Shown: positions 52,074-62,248, counted from the stretch's first letter. The stretch is DNA of 64,000 nt from Calditrichia bacterium (GCA_020635035.1 JACKAO010000005.1:1-64000); one strand, 5' to 3'. The notes: a model not told the origin generated them from the letters alone. Program-made: numbers and translations.

Positions 52074-55000
52074 TTAAAAGTTAAAGCTTAAATTAATTCC
52101 ATAAAAAATCTGGCGTGGATTCAGGAAGTTAAAATAACTGTGATTGGGCATATCGATATATGCTTTGTCATCCAGTATTCTACTCATTCTGCTTTTACTT
52201 ACTTCAGCCCATGCCCCATTTGTGTAATTCATATATTTTCCACTGTTCTGATCATAATAAATGGCGCGCTGACTGATTTCGTTTTCAGCAAGATTTGATA
52301 CACTTCCCACTAATTCGATCGGTTGATAGGCAACACCCGGTTTACGGTAGTCGCCGATACGGTCATCGCCAACAATATTCGAATAGTCATTGCTCTTTGG
52401 CAGGTGTAATGAAGAGAAGTAGGAGATGTAGTCATTTACATCCAGAAATCCGTTAAGCGATAAACGACGGGTATCGAGTGCATTATAAACATCCACAAAG
52501 AAAGTTAATGTAACAGGTTCAAGATTGATGGATTTCATAAAACGCAACTGCAGGTTATACCAGTCTTTCGCCTGCACATTTGCATTTACACTCGGATCAT
52601 TTGTGGGATTCCATGTCAGCCATGCACCTTCACGCCAGTCCGCAAGAACATTTAACCGCCAGTCGGAAAGGGGCTGAACACCAGCTATCTCCGGTCCGAA
52701 ATCTGTCGGCGTAAAAAAGTTCAGATTTGCCCTGGCATAAGGTTGTGGGATAGGCCTTTCCTGCGATTGCTGACGTGTATTGCGATCATATTCGGCCTGT
52801 TCACGCGCATCCTGATAAATCTCAGCTTTGCCAAAGTGTCCAAGCGTGCTAACCTGGTAGGTGTAATTCATAAATCCCTGAACCCATGCACCACCGGTTT
52901 TACGAACGGTTAATTCAAAACCGCGAATATCTTCGTAAAGATTATTGTTAGCCTTCGCATAGCTGATGGTCTGATCCGCACTCTGGTAAAGCGTCACATC
53001 GCGCTGATTGGAAATATCACGGTAGAAACCGGCAAGCTGCACAAGGTATTCATCCGCAATTGAGTGATCATAGCCCAGCTCGTAGGCAATTGTCTTTTCC
53101 GGTTCCAGATTGGGATCACCAATACCAAGAAGGTTACCCCCACCACCGCGAGAAAGACGCAGCATTTGTTCATAAGTAGGTAACTGCTTAAAGTGTCCGT
53201 AATTGAAGAATAACTTCGCTTTTTCAGAAATCGGATGAGAAATACTCAAACGCGGACTGAGTGAGAATTCTGCTTTGGATTCTTTTTCGGGAAAGACAGC
53301 ATTTTCGTTATAGTTTGATGAATAAAAGTTTTTATCCCATGTGTCAACACTGGCCCATTTTGTATTGGCATCGCTGTAATCCAGACGTAAACCGGCGTTT
53401 ACTATTAAACCATCCAGTTCCAGTTTATCCTGAACATATAATGCTGCACGCAGCGGTGAATGCTGCCGTTTAACATAAACATTAACTTCCGGAAACTCCG
53501 GTTTAACATCACCATAATCGAGATTCAGATCATTATAGACAAATTCAAAACCAGTTTTTAAAAGGTTGTAATAATTAACCTGGCTGGAAAAATCGAATTT
53601 TAGAGTTGTTGCCGAAATTTCACTGTAATCGCGGGCAGTGCTTGTATGGCCGCCTGTCAGCATCCCATCCACACCGGGTTGATCTTCAGGGCTGTAGCCA
53701 AAGGGTGATTCATTTGTAAAATACCCGGGGATAAACTCAATATTGTTGGTATAATCACGCAAACCGATGGGTTCCACATTGTACTTTGTCGCAATATGTT
53801 CAAGGCTGGCATCATAAAATGTCGTCGGACTGATTGCATGCGTGATCTTTGCAGAAAAAGTACTGAACTGTGTTGTACCGGCAGAAAAATAAGAATCGCT
53901 GAACAAACGGGCATTCGTGGCGCGGCTTACACCAAGGTTGGCAATCTGGCTGGCCACCTGGTCTGCACTGCGGATATATTGCGTGCTGTAATTTAAACCG
54001 GCTTCATTTTGTGCAACTACAAAATTTTTCCCAAGCATTGCTAAAACTGTCAGTTTCATCTGCGGATTGATATCAGAATTTACCTTCATCGACCAGTTAT
54101 ATTCTTTGTAATCCGGCCTGGATAAAGGTAATAATAACATTTCACGCTGTGTGCGATAGGAAGTAAAGAAGCGCAGATTACCAAGCTGTTCGCTTACAAA
54201 CGGTACCGGTCCCCCCAGACTGAGATCAACATTGTAATCAGGCTGATCTGTTTCTTCCTGCTTACGGTGCTGCCAACGGAAAAGTTGTTGAGCCGCGGCC
54301 GGAGAAAGATCATTATCCGGGTTGTTATCAGACATTAGCTGTCTTGAAATTTCATTCCACCCTTCGAAAGATGGATATTGTGCCTGCTCATACTTGTCCC
54401 AGGCACCATTGTCTGTTCCTGTCCAGGCAACTTCATCATCCAGAAAAGGACGCAGCATTGTTGAATTAGGATCATAAGGAGATGAACCAAAATACTTACG
54501 CGTTGGAGGACTGTATTTGGCAATCACATTCACATTGTATTGGTTTTTAGCACCTTCCTTAGTAACAACCTTTACAATACCGGATCGAACTTCACCATAT
54601 TCGGCATTGAAACCACCGCGTTCAACGGAAACTTCTTCTACCGAACTGAGTGCAAGACTCGTAATTGGCGCATTATTCCTTGGATCGCGCATGGAAACAC
54701 CATCCACCTGGAACAGTGCCTGATCAGCTCCACCACCACGGATTTGAAATCCTGATTCAACACCTGCCTGAAGTGAAACAATGTCTTCAACGTTGGAAAA
54801 TGGAATAACATTGATCTCTTCAGATGAAAATGTTGAAACACTGGTTGCCACATCCTGCTTCACTATTTCACGTTCAGCGACAATAACAACAGCATCACTT
54901 TCCAGCAGTTCCGATTGCAGTGAAAAGTCCAGCTTTGTGGTTTGATCCGTTATCACTTTGACTTCCTTTATGGTCACTTCTGTGTAACCTACAAAGGAAG

Positions 55001-55238
55001 TGGACAAAGTATAAACACCGGGCGGAACATTCAGAATGGTGTAATTACCATTGATGTCCGTAGCCGCTCCAATCGTTTCCCCAACAAGGAAAATATTTAC
55101 ACCGATCAGCGGTTCACCGGTTTCTTTATCTGTAACAGTTCCTGCTATTTTACCGGTAACGCCGGCCATTAAAGCATAATAGTTTGTTGAAACAAACAAC
55201 AAAATAAGCCACAAAATAAATTTGTTGTTCTTTTGCAT
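52074..55238 (-). CDS. TonB-dependent receptor with carboxypeptidase-like N-terminal domain
   Basis: The 1054-residue outer-membrane receptor has a signal peptide (residues 1-25). A carboxypeptidase regulatory-like domain at about 28-115 includes GKIAGTVTDKETGEPLIGVN and GNYTILNVPPGVYTL. The plug domain (about 130-240) includes QIRGGGADQALFQVDG and SVERGGFNAEYGEVRSGIV. A long beta-barrel ends YGINLSFNF, the typical aromatic terminus. A clear AGGAGG precedes the ATG. It likely imports glycan fragments such as chito-oligosaccharides, given the GH20 gene 24 bp upstream, but the substrate is an inference. No SusD homologue is seen. Confidence 0.9.
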   Translation of the reverse strand: MQKNNKFILWLILLFVSTNYYALMAGVTGKIAGTVTDKETGEPLIGVNIFLVGETIGAATDINGNYTILNVPPGVYTLSTSFVGYTEVTIKEVKVITDQTTKLDFSLQSELLESDAVVIVAEREIVKQDVATSVSTFSSEEINVIPFSNVEDIVSLQAGVESGFQIRGGGADQALFQVDGVSMRDPRNNAPITSLALSSVEEVSVERGGFNAEYGEVRSGIVKVVTKEGAKNQYNVNVIAKYSPPTRKYFGSSPYDPNSTMLRPFLDDEVAWTGTDNGAWDKYEQAQYPSFEGWNEISRQLMSDNNPDNDLSPAAAQQLFRWQHRKQEETDQPDYNVDLSLGGPVPFVSEQLGNLRFFTSYRTQREMLLLPLSRPDYKEYNWSMKVNSDINPQMKLTVLAMLGKNFVVAQNEAGLNYSTQYIRSADQVASQIANLGVSRATNARLFSDSYFSAGTTQFSTFSAKITHAISPTTFYDASLEHIATKYNVEPIGLRDYTNNIEFIPGYFTNESPFGYSPEDQPGVDGMLTGGHTSTARDYSEISATTLKFDFSSQVNYYNLLKTGFEFVYNDLNLDYGDVKPEFPEVNVYVKRQHSPLRAALYVQDKLELDGLIVNAGLRLDYSDANTKWASVDTWDKNFYSSNYNENAVFPEKESKAEFSLSPRLSISHPISEKAKLFFNYGHFKQLPTYEQMLRLSRGGGGNLLGIGDPNLEPEKTIAYELGYDHSIADEYLVQLAGFYRDISNQRDVTLYQSADQTISYAKANNNLYEDIRGFELTVRKTGGAWVQGFMNYTYQVSTLGHFGKAEIYQDAREQAEYDRNTRQQSQERPIPQPYARANLNFFTPTDFGPEIAGVQPLSDWRLNVLADWREGAWLTWNPTNDPSVNANVQAKDWYNLQLRFMKSINLEPVTLTFFVDVYNALDTRRLSLNGFLDVNDYISYFSSLHLPKSNDYSNIVGDDRIGDYRKPGVAYQPIELVGSVSNLAENEISQRAIYYDQNSGKYMNYTNGAWAEVSKSRMSRILDDKAYIDMPNHSYFNFLNPRQIFYGINLSFNF

Positions 55239-55262
55239 AACATCCTCCTAATTAAACATCCC

Positions 55263-57299
55263 TTATTTTAAAGCGGATGCGGCTTTTATTAATTTTTCAA
55301 TGGATGTAACCACAGCCAGCTCAACCTGCCCGTATGAAGTGCGTGCATTTTGAAATAGCTCTGAATCTGGTTTTAAAGTATTATGGATATCTTCTGAATT
55401 TAAGATTTTTACTGCCACTAAAGCCTGGCCCGCTAATTTAGATAAGCTCTCAGAAAGCGGTAGAATTTCATTTATAGCAGGAGCTTCTAAACTCAGCTCT
55501 GAAAGTTTTTTATGGTTTTCCTGCCAGCAGTTAAGCTGTTTTTCGAGCTTTTGTGCTGTTTCTTTATCCGGCTGTAAAAGAAAGGCATCTACAGAATCAT
55601 TAAATTCCCTGGCAACTCTGGCATCAGGTGTCGCAATATCGACGACACGGGTCAAAGGTGAAAAAGTAGTATAGATACGTTTTTGTCCTCGTTGGTAACC
55701 TTTTAACGGTTCAACAACAGAAGTAAATGTTTTTAATGGTGCAATAGATTGATTCTGTAGCAGGCGACGCATCATCATTTCAGGATTTTTGATATGTGTC
55801 AAACCAAGCTCTTCAAGCTGGTAACTTATATATTCCAGCCGGCGATACATATCATTTACATCTTTAATATAGCCTGGTGACCAGAATCTTTCAGCAATAG
55901 CAGCTGTACGCGGCCATACTCGTGAATCAATCGTCTCAGGACTGATGTATTCTGCCCACATGGTTGCTTCTCCGCCTAAAATCATTTGTTTTTGATCATC
56001 TGTAAGATCCACATCATCCGGAAGCGGATCATTCAGATAATGATCTTTTGCAGGGTAAATCAGATCAATATAATAGCCGTTGGAAAGCAAGCTGCGCACT
56101 CCCCTTTTAGCGGCTTTAATCATTGCTTCCTTCCCGCGCCATGATTGAATTACAATGTTCTCAGGCATGGAGTCATGTAAAATTTCATCCCAGCCGATCA
56201 TAACGCGGTCATATTTTTCAAGGATTTTTTCAACCCGCTGGTTAAAATAATTTTGCAGGGCTGAATTGTCTTTAAAGTTGTGCTGTTTTTTAAATGCCAC
56301 AATGTCTTTATTTATATTCCAGTGTGCATCCTGATGCTCATCTCCACGCCAGACTTCATCTCCGCCGATATGGAAAAATTTATCCGGAAAGAGTGTCACC
56401 ATTTCACCAAAGAAATTATCGAGAAAAGTATAAGTGAATTCCTGCGCTGGATTCAAAGCAGGGACAAAAACTCCAAATTTTCGTTCTATAGAATATGGCC
56501 CCGGAACACTGGCCAACTCTGGATAGGCCGTTAACCAGGATGTAACATGTCCCGGTACATCAAATTCCGGAACAACCCGGATCCCAAGCATTGCTGCATA
56601 AGCAACAATATCCTTTATCTGTTCCTGGGTGTAATATTTTCCATCAGAACCCAGTTCATGTAATTTCGGATACACCCTACTTTCAACCCTGAAACCCTGG
56701 TCTTCACTTAAATGCCAGTGTAACACATTCATTTTTACAGCAGACATTCCGTCCAGATTTCGTTTGATTACATCTACCGGCATAAAGTGCCGTCCGGCAT
56801 CGATCAGTAAGCCCCGCCATTTAAATCGTGGTTTATCTTTTATTTCAACAGCCGGGAAATAATAACCGTCTTTGTCTGCTTCCAATAACTGCAGCAGAGT
56901 TTCTAAAGCATTTTTTGCGCCGAAATCTGTTTCAGCAGAAATTTTAATATTCTCGGGGCTCACCACAATTTCATATGCTTCATCTTCACCTAATTCAAGT
57001 TTTCCCTGCCGGGCTACGTTTATAACAAGATGAGCATTTTGTTCAGGTTTTTTAGATGTAATGTAGTCCTGCGGAAAAAAGAGACCTGTTCTCCCGGAAA
57101 GGCGTCTGAGAAAACGTGTAGTATTAAAATTCAGACGTTCATTTATGCTTCCGTTGGTGCTGACAATAAATTGCTCATTCAGTCTGAAATTCCCGTCCTT
57201 CAGGTTAACCTGTCCGGGATAAGGCATCAGTTTGAGTGGTGTTTCTTGTGCCATGATAAATTGGAAAATTAAAAATACAGTAATTAGTGTAATCTTCAT
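55263..57299 (-). CDS. Exported GH20 beta-N-acetylhexosaminidase
   Basis: The 678-residue enzyme has a signal peptide (MKITLITVFLIFQFIMAQE). An N-terminal GH20b-type domain (TPLKLMPYPGQV) is followed by the GH20 barrel: GLLIDAGRHFMPVDVIKR near 165, HWHLSEDQGFRVES near 197, VVPEFDVPGHVTSWL near 242, and the catalytic Asp-Glu pair D314-E315 in FHIGGDEVW. It releases terminal GlcNAc or GalNAc from chito-oligosaccharides or glycans. The 5-bp gap to the sodium symporter gene marks it as part of the operon. Extra-cytoplasmic action is expected. Confidence 0.92.
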   Translation of the reverse strand: MKITLITVFLIFQFIMAQETPLKLMPYPGQVNLKDGNFRLNEQFIVSTNGSINERLNFNTTRFLRRLSGRTGLFFPQDYITSKKPEQNAHLVINVARQGKLELGEDEAYEIVVSPENIKISAETDFGAKNALETLLQLLEADKDGYYFPAVEIKDKPRFKWRGLLIDAGRHFMPVDVIKRNLDGMSAVKMNVLHWHLSEDQGFRVESRVYPKLHELGSDGKYYTQEQIKDIVAYAAMLGIRVVPEFDVPGHVTSWLTAYPELASVPGPYSIERKFGVFVPALNPAQEFTYTFLDNFFGEMVTLFPDKFFHIGGDEVWRGDEHQDAHWNINKDIVAFKKQHNFKDNSALQNYFNQRVEKILEKYDRVMIGWDEILHDSMPENIVIQSWRGKEAMIKAAKRGVRSLLSNGYYIDLIYPAKDHYLNDPLPDDVDLTDDQKQMILGGEATMWAEYISPETIDSRVWPRTAAIAERFWSPGYIKDVNDMYRRLEYISYQLEELGLTHIKNPEMMMRRLLQNQSIAPLKTFTSVVEPLKGYQRGQKRIYTTFSPLTRVVDIATPDARVAREFNDSVDAFLLQPDKETAQKLEKQLNCWQENHKKLSELSLEAPAINEILPLSESLSKLAGQALVAVKILNSEDIHNTLKPDSELFQNARTSYGQVELAVVTSIEKLIKAASALK

Positions 57300-57304
57300 A
57301 AAAC

Positions 57305-59209
57305 CTACTTTATTAATGAACTGAAACCACGTTTTTTAATATGAAAATATATCAGCAGCGCGCTTGCCAGACAGACAATCATGTAAATCGTTCCCTGCAT
57401 ATACTCCAGGAATAAATAACTGCCGATACTGAACAAAAAAGAATACAGCATAACTACACCGGCAATCCAGTCAACAAAGAGACCGGCGAAATCATTATCA
57501 ATATCAACACCCGGTAATTGCTTTTGTATTCTCCTCCAGCCAATACCACCAGGATGAACCTTTTTGTAAAAGGATATCAACACTTTTTCATTTTCAGGTT
57601 TCGTCATATAGGTTACCAGCAGCCAGATAATGGTTGTACCAAAAACAATCGGATAGAGCGTGATTGGTGATTGCATTCCAAAACCGTAATGCGCAACCGG
57701 ATAAATTATTAAAGGAGCAATCATGGCAGATATTTCTGACCAGGCGTTTATGCGCCACCAGTACCAGCGCAGAATCAGTACAGCACCCATCCCGGCACTG
57801 GCGTTAATAATAAACTCCCATGCTCCGGAAATTGTAGTTAAGACATAACGTGTAATCAATAATGAAAATACCGTCATTAAAACAATTCCCAGACGGGAAA
57901 TGAGCACATAATGTTTCTCTGTAGCATTCGTTCGAATAAATCTTTTATAAAAATCATTAATCAGATACGATGTACCCCAATTAAGCTGCGAAGAAATTGT
58001 TGACATATAGGCTGCAAGAAAAACTGCAATTAATAATCCTAATAACCCTGCCGGCAAATATTTAACCATCAGTTTAGGATACATTACGCCGGGATCCACT
58101 GTGTTTTCATATTTTTCATAAAATTCAGCAAAAGCCGGATCCTGCTCTTTATCTCTTTCTGATAAAACAGTTTTAGTCTGGAAAGCCTGCTCAACCCTGA
58201 CAAACATTTCCGGATTTTCCTGCTGCAGCGCATCTTTAGACTGAGCACGTGGCAATAGGACAAGAGCTGAAAGACCAACCAAAATCCATGGCCATGGACG
58301 AACAGCATAGTGGGCAATTGAAAACCACAAAGTTGCAAATAAACTGTGTTTTTCATCTTTTGCTGACATCATTCTCTGAGCGATATACCCGCCGCCGCCG
58401 GGATCTGCTCCCGGGTACCAGCTGGACCACCATTGTAAACCTATATGGGCGATAAATGCTCCGACGCTCAGTGAAAGTATGCCGCCGGCCAGCGCACTGC
58501 CATCAACTTTTCCTACACGCGGGAAGAAATCAAGCACATGTGGTGCAAGTTTTGATTTAATACCGGCAAGGCCTTCCACAGCAGGAATATTCACCACAAT
58601 TACAGCAAGAATAATTGTCCCTGCCATGGCAAAAACAAACTGAAATGAATCGGTTCTGGCTGTGCCTAATAGTCCGGAAGCTGATGCATAAACAGCAATA
58701 ACAATGGAACTAATAACAACAAGCATGAAGGCATCATACCCCGGGAATGTTACAGTGAAGATTTTTTCCATTGCCTTGTTTACCCAACCCAGGACAATGG
58801 CATTCATAAACAGCCCGAGATAGAGTGCCCGAAATCCACGCAAAACCGCCGCCGTCTTTCCGGAATAGCGCATTTCTGTAAACTCAACATCCGTCATTAT
58901 GCCTGCGCGGCGCCATAAGCGTGAAAAGAAAAACACTGTAAGCATACTGCCGATAGCCAGGTTCCACCAGAGCCAGTTTCCGCCGACACCATTTAGCGCC
59001 ACAAGCTCGGTTACAGCTAATGGTGTGTCTGCTGCAAAAGTAGTGGCAACCATTGCTGTTCCGGCAAGATACCAGGGTAAATTACGACCGGAAAGAAAGA
59101 ACTCACTGGTTCCTTTTCCGGCACTTCTTGCATAGTAGGCACTTATAGAAATGATCACGATGAAAAAGGCAATAATGACTAAAAAATCTGCCAATTGTAA
59201 AATCTGCAT
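57305..59209 (-). CDS. Sodium:solute symporter family transporter
   Basis: The 634-residue protein has about 13-14 membrane helices and matches the SSS family: FLVIIAFFIVIISISAYYARS, GRNLPWYLAGTAMVATTFAADTP, and the family region GLLIAVFLAAYMSTISSQLN near residue 400. The operon setting points to GlcNAc or a chito-oligosaccharide, but specificity is not readable. It lies between the ROK kinase and GH20 genes, with gaps of 20 and 5 bp. An SGLT-like architecture with a C-terminal extra helix is visible. Confidence 0.87.
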   Translation of the reverse strand: MQILQLADFLVIIAFFIVIISISAYYARSAGKGTSEFFLSGRNLPWYLAGTAMVATTFAADTPLAVTELVALNGVGGNWLWWNLAIGSMLTVFFFSRLWRRAGIMTDVEFTEMRYSGKTAAVLRGFRALYLGLFMNAIVLGWVNKAMEKIFTVTFPGYDAFMLVVISSIVIAVYASASGLLGTARTDSFQFVFAMAGTIILAVIVVNIPAVEGLAGIKSKLAPHVLDFFPRVGKVDGSALAGGILSLSVGAFIAHIGLQWWSSWYPGADPGGGGYIAQRMMSAKDEKHSLFATLWFSIAHYAVRPWPWILVGLSALVLLPRAQSKDALQQENPEMFVRVEQAFQTKTVLSERDKEQDPAFAEFYEKYENTVDPGVMYPKLMVKYLPAGLLGLLIAVFLAAYMSTISSQLNWGTSYLINDFYKRFIRTNATEKHYVLISRLGIVLMTVFSLLITRYVLTTISGAWEFIINASAGMGAVLILRWYWWRINAWSEISAMIAPLIIYPVAHYGFGMQSPITLYPIVFGTTIIWLLVTYMTKPENEKVLISFYKKVHPGGIGWRRIQKQLPGVDIDNDFAGLFVDWIAGVVMLYSFLFSIGSYLFLEYMQGTIYMIVCLASALLIYFHIKKRGFSSLIK

Positions 59210-59229
59210 AGAAATAAGCCTGGTTTAAA

Positions 59230-60174
59230 TTATTGATTAATGTCCATCACCAGTGAAGCAGCTCCAAGAACGGCAATCCTGCTGTCCGGATCAGAAACCC
59301 TTAGGTCAATGTCATGTTTATGTATATCAAGTAAACTAGAGAATAAAGCATCACGTACAGGGTTAATTAAAACATCTCCTGCACCTGTCATTCCACCTGA
59401 CAAGCAAACACCCTGTGGATTTAATAAGGCAAAAACATCCGCCAGTTTATCTCCTAATATTTGCCCGGTAATATTATAAGCTTTGATCGCAATCGGATCC
59501 CCATCATGCGCATACTCAGCAATAAGTTTTGGATTAAGATCATTGTAATTGACTGATCGTAATTCACTTTCATCCTGCCGGGCCGCAAGTAATTCGTATA
59601 CTGTGCGGCGAATGCCATTTGCTGAAACATAAGTCTCCAGGCAGCCATAATGGCCACAGGTGCATAACCTGTGCCGGTCACTGATTTTTGTATGCCCCAG
59701 TTCACCGGCAAATCCATCTTTACCATTAATTACTTTATTTTCGTAAATAATACTGCTTCCAAGTCCGGTGCCAAGTGTAACATGAATAAAACTATGCCAG
59801 TCTTTTGCCCGGCCAAATCTAAGCTCACCAAGTGCAGCGGCATTTGCATCATTGATTAGTTTGACAGGAACATGAAATCTTTGATTAAAAATTTTAGAGA
59901 TTTCAACAGTACCCCATTTTAAATTTATCGGATTATCAAGACAGCCTTTTTCAGGATTTGCACTCGGAGCGCCGATACCAATCCCGAGATACTTTTCGCC
60001 ATTTGTGATTTTTGTAATCGCTTCACAGGTTTCTGCAAAAAACGTTTCAAATCCGTTGCCGGTCGTTTTGATAGATTCCAGGCATTTAACAGATCCATCT
60101 CTTTCAATCAGTCCGATTTCTGTATTTGTACCGCCAATATCAATACCAACATAATAACCGGATGCGGAACTCAT
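59230..60174 (-). CDS. ROK-family sugar kinase, probable N-acetylglucosamine kinase
   Basis: The 314-residue protein has the ROK kinase pattern: GIDIGGTNTEIGLI near the N-terminus (ATP/phosphate motif), PVKLINDANAAALGE near 105, LGTGLGSSIIYENKVI near 140, GHTKISDR, the zinc motif CTCGHYGCLETY near 175, and GVCLSGGMTGAGD near 262. It likely phosphorylates GlcNAc released by GH20 or ChbP; ROK glucokinase is an alternative. It is the second gene of the ten-gene operon, 20 bp after the repressor, which carries the same fold. Confidence 0.9.
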   Translation of the reverse strand: MSSASGYYVGIDIGGTNTEIGLIERDGSVKCLESIKTTGNGFETFFAETCEAITKITNGEKYLGIGIGAPSANPEKGCLDNPINLKWGTVEISKIFNQRFHVPVKLINDANAAALGELRFGRAKDWHSFIHVTLGTGLGSSIIYENKVINGKDGFAGELGHTKISDRHRLCTCGHYGCLETYVSANGIRRTVYELLAARQDESELRSVNYNDLNPKLIAEYAHDGDPIAIKAYNITGQILGDKLADVFALLNPQGVCLSGGMTGAGDVLINPVRDALFSSLLDIHKHDIDLRVSDPDSRIAVLGAASLVMDINQ

Positions 60175-60194
60175 AGTGTTTTCCTGTCTGCGTA

Positions 60195-61397
60195 TTATCG
60201 TATAATGCGATAATCGTTAAAAAATTCTTTTAATGCCAGTGTTGCTGCGCCGATCAGCCGTGGCCGTTCTTTTAAAGATGACGGCAAAATTTTAACACTC
60301 TTTTCAAGACCGAAGAAAGTCCGGTGTGATAATCCTTTCAGTATCTCAGGATATATCAGATCCCAAACCTGCAGAATACGCCCGCCAAGGACGATTGCTT
60401 GCGGGTCCAAAGCACGGATGATATTGGAAATACCATAACCGATATAACTTCCTGTTTCTTTTATAACATTTATTGCTTTTTCATCTTTTCTATTGACTGC
60501 TTCGAGTACATCAAGCAATGTTATATCCTGATTACTTTCTGCAATATTCTTGGAGCGTTTGTACCATTTTACAGTTGCCCGGTCACTGGCATAGGCTTCC
60601 CAACAGCCGTAGTATCCGCAGATACACGGTTCCCCGCGCTCAAAAATCGGGATATGGCCAAACTCGCCGGCTGCGTAAATACGGCCTTCGATAACTTTAT
60701 AATCAATTACAATACCGGTTCCGATACCTGCACCAATTGAAACAAAAACAAAACTTGAATACTTTTTAATTTCACCTTTGCCAAACCAAAGTTCAGCCAG
60801 TGCAGATGCTTCTGCATCATTTTCGAAATAAAAAGTTGTATTGGCCGTATAGCGCTTAAAAATTTCACCTAATTCAACATTTTTCCAGTCAAGATTTGGC
60901 GCGACAATCACAAAACCACTCTTAGGATCAATTAATCCTGCAACAGTGACGCCTACTCCGACAAGACTAGTTATACCCATATTTTTTGTCAGTTCATCAA
61001 GTTTTTCAATTGCCTGTTTTACACGGTATTCCGGATCATTTTCAATGCTGTCAAATTCTTCCTTTTTCCGGATAGTTCCGTCAATATCTGCAATTGCAAT
61101 ACGCAATATTTTTGATTCAAAATTTATTGCGCCTACATAATGGCTGCCAAGCTTCAGACGCAGATCAAGCGGATTACGTCCTACATTCTGATCCGAAACG
61201 ATTTCTTCATATATAAGATCTTCATCCAGCAGCTCGTTAACAATGTTGGAAACAGTGCTTTTGTTTAAACCCATAATGCGCGAAATCCGTATACGTGAAA
61301 TCGGTTGCTGCTCGCGGATCAGGTTTAAAATAGCCGAGCGATTAATGCTGCGGACAAGCTTGGAGTTGCCGCCAATTATGTTATCTTTATATTGCAT
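60195..61397 (-). CDS. ROK-family transcriptional repressor (NagC-like)
   Basis: The 400-residue protein has an N-terminal winged helix-turn-helix at about 20-62 (NLIREQQPISRIRISRIMG, KSTVSNIVNELLDEDLIYEE) and a ROK domain with the zinc motif CICGYYGCWEAY near 255. The phosphate-binding DxGGT of kinases is replaced by FESKILRIA, so it should not be a kinase. It is first in the chito-oligosaccharide operon, 20 bp before the ROK kinase. Presumably it represses the operon and responds to a GlcNAc-type ligand. A nested palindrome lies 64-102 bp upstream. Confidence 0.88.
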   Translation of the reverse strand: MQYKDNIIGGNSKLVRSINRSAILNLIREQQPISRIRISRIMGLNKSTVSNIVNELLDEDLIYEEIVSDQNVGRNPLDLRLKLGSHYVGAINFESKILRIAIADIDGTIRKKEEFDSIENDPEYRVKQAIEKLDELTKNMGITSLVGVGVTVAGLIDPKSGFVIVAPNLDWKNVELGEIFKRYTANTTFYFENDAEASALAELWFGKGEIKKYSSFVFVSIGAGIGTGIVIDYKVIEGRIYAAGEFGHIPIFERGEPCICGYYGCWEAYASDRATVKWYKRSKNIAESNQDITLLDVLEAVNRKDEKAINVIKETGSYIGYGISNIIRALDPQAIVLGGRILQVWDLIYPEILKGLSHRTFFGLEKSVKILPSSLKERPRLIGAATLALKEFFNDYRIIR

Positions 61398-61460
61398 GAA
61401 GGAATTAGTTGTTTTGATGAACTATTAAAGATAGGATTAAAAAAGACTACTGTCAATCAT

Positions 61461-61499
61461 TAAATCTTTTGTTTTTAACAAAAATATTAAAAAGATTTA
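61461..61499. promoter_or_regulatory. Nested inverted repeats upstream of the ROK repressor
   Basis: TAAATCTTTT (61461-61470) and AAAAGATTTA (61490-61499) form a 10-bp inverted repeat. Inside its left half starts TTTTGTT-TTT-AACAAAA (61467-61483). The pair sits in the 120-bp gap between the CBM9 gene and the repressor start. It may be the repressor's own operator or a weak AT-rich terminator of the CBM9 gene. Confidence 0.45.
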
Positions 61500-61517
61500 T
61501 CGTGTATTTTTTATATA

Positions 61518-62243
61518 TCAGTTTGTTACTGATTTAGTAGAAAATGTTATTTTTCCAAATTTATCCGGAGCGTGAAAACCACGTTTATCCGTTTTATTCC
61601 AGGCTGAAATTTCAGGTTTCTGAGCAAGGTCTTTAGGATAATTGTAACGGCAAAGAAGCATTCGCCAGGAATCACCATCTTTGGGCGGGAAAGATTTATT
61701 TTGAGTCATAAACGAAATTTCTCTGAATGGGATTGCAATCTCGCTGCTCCAGCTGTTATCCGTGTCTGTTGAATCATTCAAAGTTCCATTTATTTTAACA
61801 GCTGTTCTCACATAATCAAAATTCCAGCCACGATCGGCCTGCCTGTTCTCAGGCATGAAAAGATCAAATGTTGTCCCAAGGGGATTGACCTGGAATTCAA
61901 AGTAATTAAGCCCATCGCCCTGCGGATCACAAAAAACTTCATTTACATCCTGGTCCCACAAATTTGAATCATGTTTATTGTAAGTAGCTGCAACATTTTC
62001 ATCTGCAGATTGAAAGCCTATATAGATATACTTTTCATCCCATAAAATTTTACAACGTGTTTGCTTTTCAGCAGGATGCCCATCACGGTAAAGAACAAAT
62101 GCTTCAGTATATTTTGCAGCTTGCCACTCCTGTTCATCCAGAACCCCGTCTATACTTAATGCAGTTTGTGTTCTGAAAACAGTGTATTCAGGAATGGCAT
62201 CTGGTTTGATAAAAAGTAAACAAAACAACAATAGATATATCAT
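61518..62243 (-). CDS. Exported CBM9-like carbohydrate-binding protein
   Basis: The 241-residue protein has a short N-terminal hydrophobic segment (IYLLLFCLLFIKPDA) and a CBM9/DUF1083-type domain: LSIDGVLDEQEWQAAKYTEAF near residue 30, ARCKILWDEKYIYIGFQSADE-like KILWDEKYIYIGFQ near 65, QDVNEVFCDPQGDGLNYFEF near 98, and NSWSSEIAIPFREISF near 163. Such domains bind reducing ends of sugars. It lies 5 bp after the GH38 gene and is probably co-transcribed with it. A catalytic role is not expected. Confidence 0.78.
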   Translation of the reverse strand: MIYLLLFCLLFIKPDAIPEYTVFRTQTALSIDGVLDEQEWQAAKYTEAFVLYRDGHPAEKQTRCKILWDEKYIYIGFQSADENVAATYNKHDSNLWDQDVNEVFCDPQGDGLNYFEFQVNPLGTTFDLFMPENRQADRGWNFDYVRTAVKINGTLNDSTDTDNSWSSEIAIPFREISFMTQNKSFPPKDGDSWRMLLCRYNYPKDLAQKPEISAWNKTDKRGFHAPDKFGKITFSTKSVTN

Positions 62244-62248
62244 AAATC

